Source: Methanogenium organophilum (GTDB lineage: Archaea; Halobacteriota; Methanomicrobia; Methanomicrobiales; Methanomicrobiaceae). Taken from it: 64,000 bases of DNA. This document shows, one piece after another, positions 62,310 through 64,000 of the stretch. Within the stretch, counting starts at the first letter, position 1. Each line of letters starts with the position of its first letter. The stretch covers positions 2,232,001 through 2,296,000 of the forward strand of contig NZ_CP113361.1 of NCBI RefSeq assembly GCF_026684035.1. Direction: 5' to 3'. The notes below the pieces were generated by a model. The model saw nothing but the letters and a program-made list of their open reading frames with translations, did not search any database and was not told the DNA's origin. Position numbers and translations under genes: made by a program.

Positions 62310-64000
62310 TCTTTCTTTTCATCCTGTACTTCATAGTCCGCATCGACAACGGTATCGTCGTCCTGTGCCGATGCCTGTGGTTCGCCGGTTTCGCCTGCAG
62401 CCTGTGCTTCAGCAGCAGCTTCCTGATACAGCCGGACAGTAACTGCATATACCGCTTCCGTGAGTGCCTCTGTTTCTGTCTTGATAGTCTCGGAGTCATC
62501 ACCTTCAAGCGCCGCTTTTACCTTCTCTGCAGCTTCTTCAATGGATTTCTTCTCATCCTCGGTGATCTTGTCTGCAGAATCCTTCAGCAGTTTCTCGGAG
62601 GAGAAGACAGCAGTATCTGCATTATTGCGAATCTCAATTTCTTCGCGTTTCTTCCTGTCCTCTTCTTCAAACTCTTTGGATTTGTTGACCATTTCCTCTA
62701 TTTCTTCGTCCGAGAGATGCTTGTCACCGGATATGGTGATGGCCTGTTCGTTTCCGCTTCCCAGGTCTTTTGCGGACACATTGATGATACCATTTGCATC
62801 GATATCGAATGAGACCTCAATTTGCGGGATGCCACGGGGTGCGGGTGGAATGCCGGTCAGCTGGAATTTCCCAAGGGTAAAGTTGTCTTTCGCAAGTGCA
62901 CGTTCACCCTGCACAACATGAATTTCGACACTGGTCTGATTGTCTGCTGCAGTGGTAAAGATCTGGCTCTTTCGTGTCGGGATGGTGGTGTTTCGTTCGA
63001 TGAGTTTTGTGGCGATTCCGCCCATGGTCTCAATGGAAAGGGTAAGCGGTGTGACATCAAGCAGCACAACATCCTTTGCTTCACCGGTCAGGACACCACC
63101 CTGAATTGCAGCACCGAGTGCAACACATTCATCCGGATTGATTCCCTTGTCTGCATCCTTTTTCAGGATCTCTTTGATCTTTTCCTGTACCATTGGCACA
63201 CGGGTGGATCCGCCTACGAGGAGGACGTGATCGATTTCGCTTGCCTTAATACCGGAATCGTCAAGTGCCTGTCTGACTGGGCCAAGAGTCTTCTCTACAA
63301 GAGAGCCGATCAACTGTTCGAACTTTGCACGGGTGAGGTCGATGTCAAGGAATTTTGGTCCGGATGCATCTGTCGTGATGTATGGCAGATTGATATTGGT
63401 CTTCTGGACTGTCGAAAGCTCTTTTTTGGCGTTTTCTGCTGCATCGCGGAGACGCTGCATAGCCATCGGGTCCTTTGTCAGGTCAATACCTTCCTGTTTC
63501 TTAAATTCATCGACAAGGTAGTTGATGACACACTGATCAAAGTCGTCACCACCAAGATGGTTATCTCCTGCGGTAGCCTGTACTTCAAAGACACCGTCAC
63601 CAAGAGTCATCACAGAAACATCGAATGTACCGCCGCCAAGGTCATAGACAAGGACAGTTGCTTCTTCTTCTTTGTCAACGCCATATGCAAGAGCACTTGC
63701 GGTTGGTTCATTGATGATACGCATCACTTCAAGACCCGCAATTTTTCCTGCGTCTTTGGTGGCCTGACGCTGTGCATCATTGAAGTATGCAGGGACAGTG
63801 ATGACTGCTTTGGTAATTTTCTCTCCCAGGTATCCTTCAGCATCAGCCTTCAGTTTCTGAAGGATCATTGCTGAAATTTCCTGTGGCGTGTACTCTTTAT
63901 CGTCGATCTTCACTTTGCGGGTGGAGCCCATGTCCCGCTTGATTGATATGATGGTGCGTTCCGGGTTGGTGATTGCCTGTCTTTTTGCGACACTTCCAAC
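62306..64000 (-). CDS. dnaK: Chaperone protein DnaK (Hsp70), N-terminus beyond window
   Basis: The frame is open from 64000 to the TGA at 62306 (564 codons before the stop); the first 40 or so residues are outside. Visible motifs: [40 protein letters not shown], the phosphate-binding [33 protein letters not shown], and the interdomain linker [19 protein letters not shown]. The peptide-binding domain and helical lid follow, then an acidic tail ([12 protein letters not shown]). It folds and protects proteins in the cytoplasm using ATP, with dnaJ directly downstream and overlapping. grpE would be expected upstream, outside the window. Confidence 0.97.
   Translation of the reverse strand, partial: VGSVAKRQAITNPERTIISIKRDMGSTRKVKIDDKEYTPQEISAMILQKLKADAEGYLGEKITKAVITVPAYFNDAQRQATKDAGKIAGLEVMRIINEPTASALAYGVDKEEEATVLVYDLGGGTFDVSVMTLGDGVFEVQATAGDNHLGGDDFDQCVINYLVDEFKKQEGIDLTKDPMAMQRLRDAAENAKKELSTVQKTNINLPYITTDASGPKFLDIDLTRAKFEQLIGSLVEKTLGPVRQALDDSGIKASEIDHVLLVGGSTRVPMVQEKIKEILKKDADKGINPDECVALGAAIQGGVLTGEAKDVVLLDVTPLTLSIETMGGIATKLIERNTTIPTRKSQIFTTAADNQTSVEIHVVQGERALAKDNFTLGKFQLTGIPPAPRGIPQIEVSFDIDANGIINVSAKDLGSGNEQAITISGDKHLSDEEIEEMVNKSKEFEEEDRKKREEIEIRNNADTAVFSSEKLLKDSADKITEDEKKSIEEAAEKVKAALEGDDSETIKTETEALTEAVYAVTVRLYQEAAAEAQAAGETGEPQASAQDDDTVVDADYEVQDEKKE

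Noticed and set aside
62822..63874. A 350-codon plus-strand frame
   Set aside because: It lies fully antisense to dnaK and its translation has no recognisable motif.
62306..64000. Bacterial-type dnaK-dnaJ as evidence of a bacterial host
   Set aside because: These chaperones are common in mesophilic methanogens; the tRNA methyltransferase and Dph6-like genes nearby indicate an archaeon.

Overview
The window looks like the chromosome of a methanogenic euryarchaeon, most likely of the order Methanomicrobiales. The core genes point that way: a HypD hydrogenase-maturation protein, an archaeal THUMP-type tRNA G10 methyltransferase, a Dph6-type diphthamide ligase, HTH-PAS signalling proteins without kinase domains, tRNAs without an encoded CCA, and several starts placed about 27 nt after a TATA box (leaderless style). 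The genus cannot be fixed from this sequence alone.

Region 1 (1-13502, minus strand) is a Tc (ABC-type) toxin locus. It holds a TcB-TcC fusion of about 2,720 residues, two short genes that resemble the peptidoglycan-binding/transthyretin-like N terminus of TcA, and a TcA-like gene running off the left edge. The TcBC gene and the short gene next to it are visibly GC-rich, while the TcA part is AT-richer, so the locus looks like a mosaic of transferred pieces. A tRNA-Arg(CCG) lies just beyond it.

Region 2 (14199-18809) is ordinary chromosome: hypD and a divergent MscS channel, a PAS protein paired with a KaiC-like protein that lacks a P-loop, and a TIM-barrel isomerase.

Region 3 (about 19018-52256) reads as one integrated element of about 33 kb. 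It starts at the 3' end of tRNA-Thr(GGT) and ends at an 18-nt near-copy of that 3' end (17/18 identical), right next to a tyrosine recombinase and an excisionase-like gene. The cargo is almost entirely immunity-type: a SLATT + CD-NTase pair (CBASS-like); a membrane protein and an inositol-phosphate synthase; a 1,789-residue DEAD helicase with a DUF1998-like and a nuclease-like domain; a CARF-wHTH regulator divergent from a prokaryotic viperin; two tandem TPR-HEPN paralogues; and a DUF3800 protein, an adenine methyltransferase fused to an AlbA_2 domain, and a DrmD-like SNF2 helicase. A run of overlapping small genes and an acidic repeat protein lie near the integrase. The CARF/viperin/TPR-HEPN/helicase cluster is the best candidate for an undescribed system.

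Region 4 (52930-64000) returns to core genome: two HTH-PAS proteins, a dph6-like / class I amidotransferase / UPF0251 operon, a putative nuclease-fold protein, the tRNA G10 methyltransferase, and dnaJ-dnaK, with dnaK running off the right edge.
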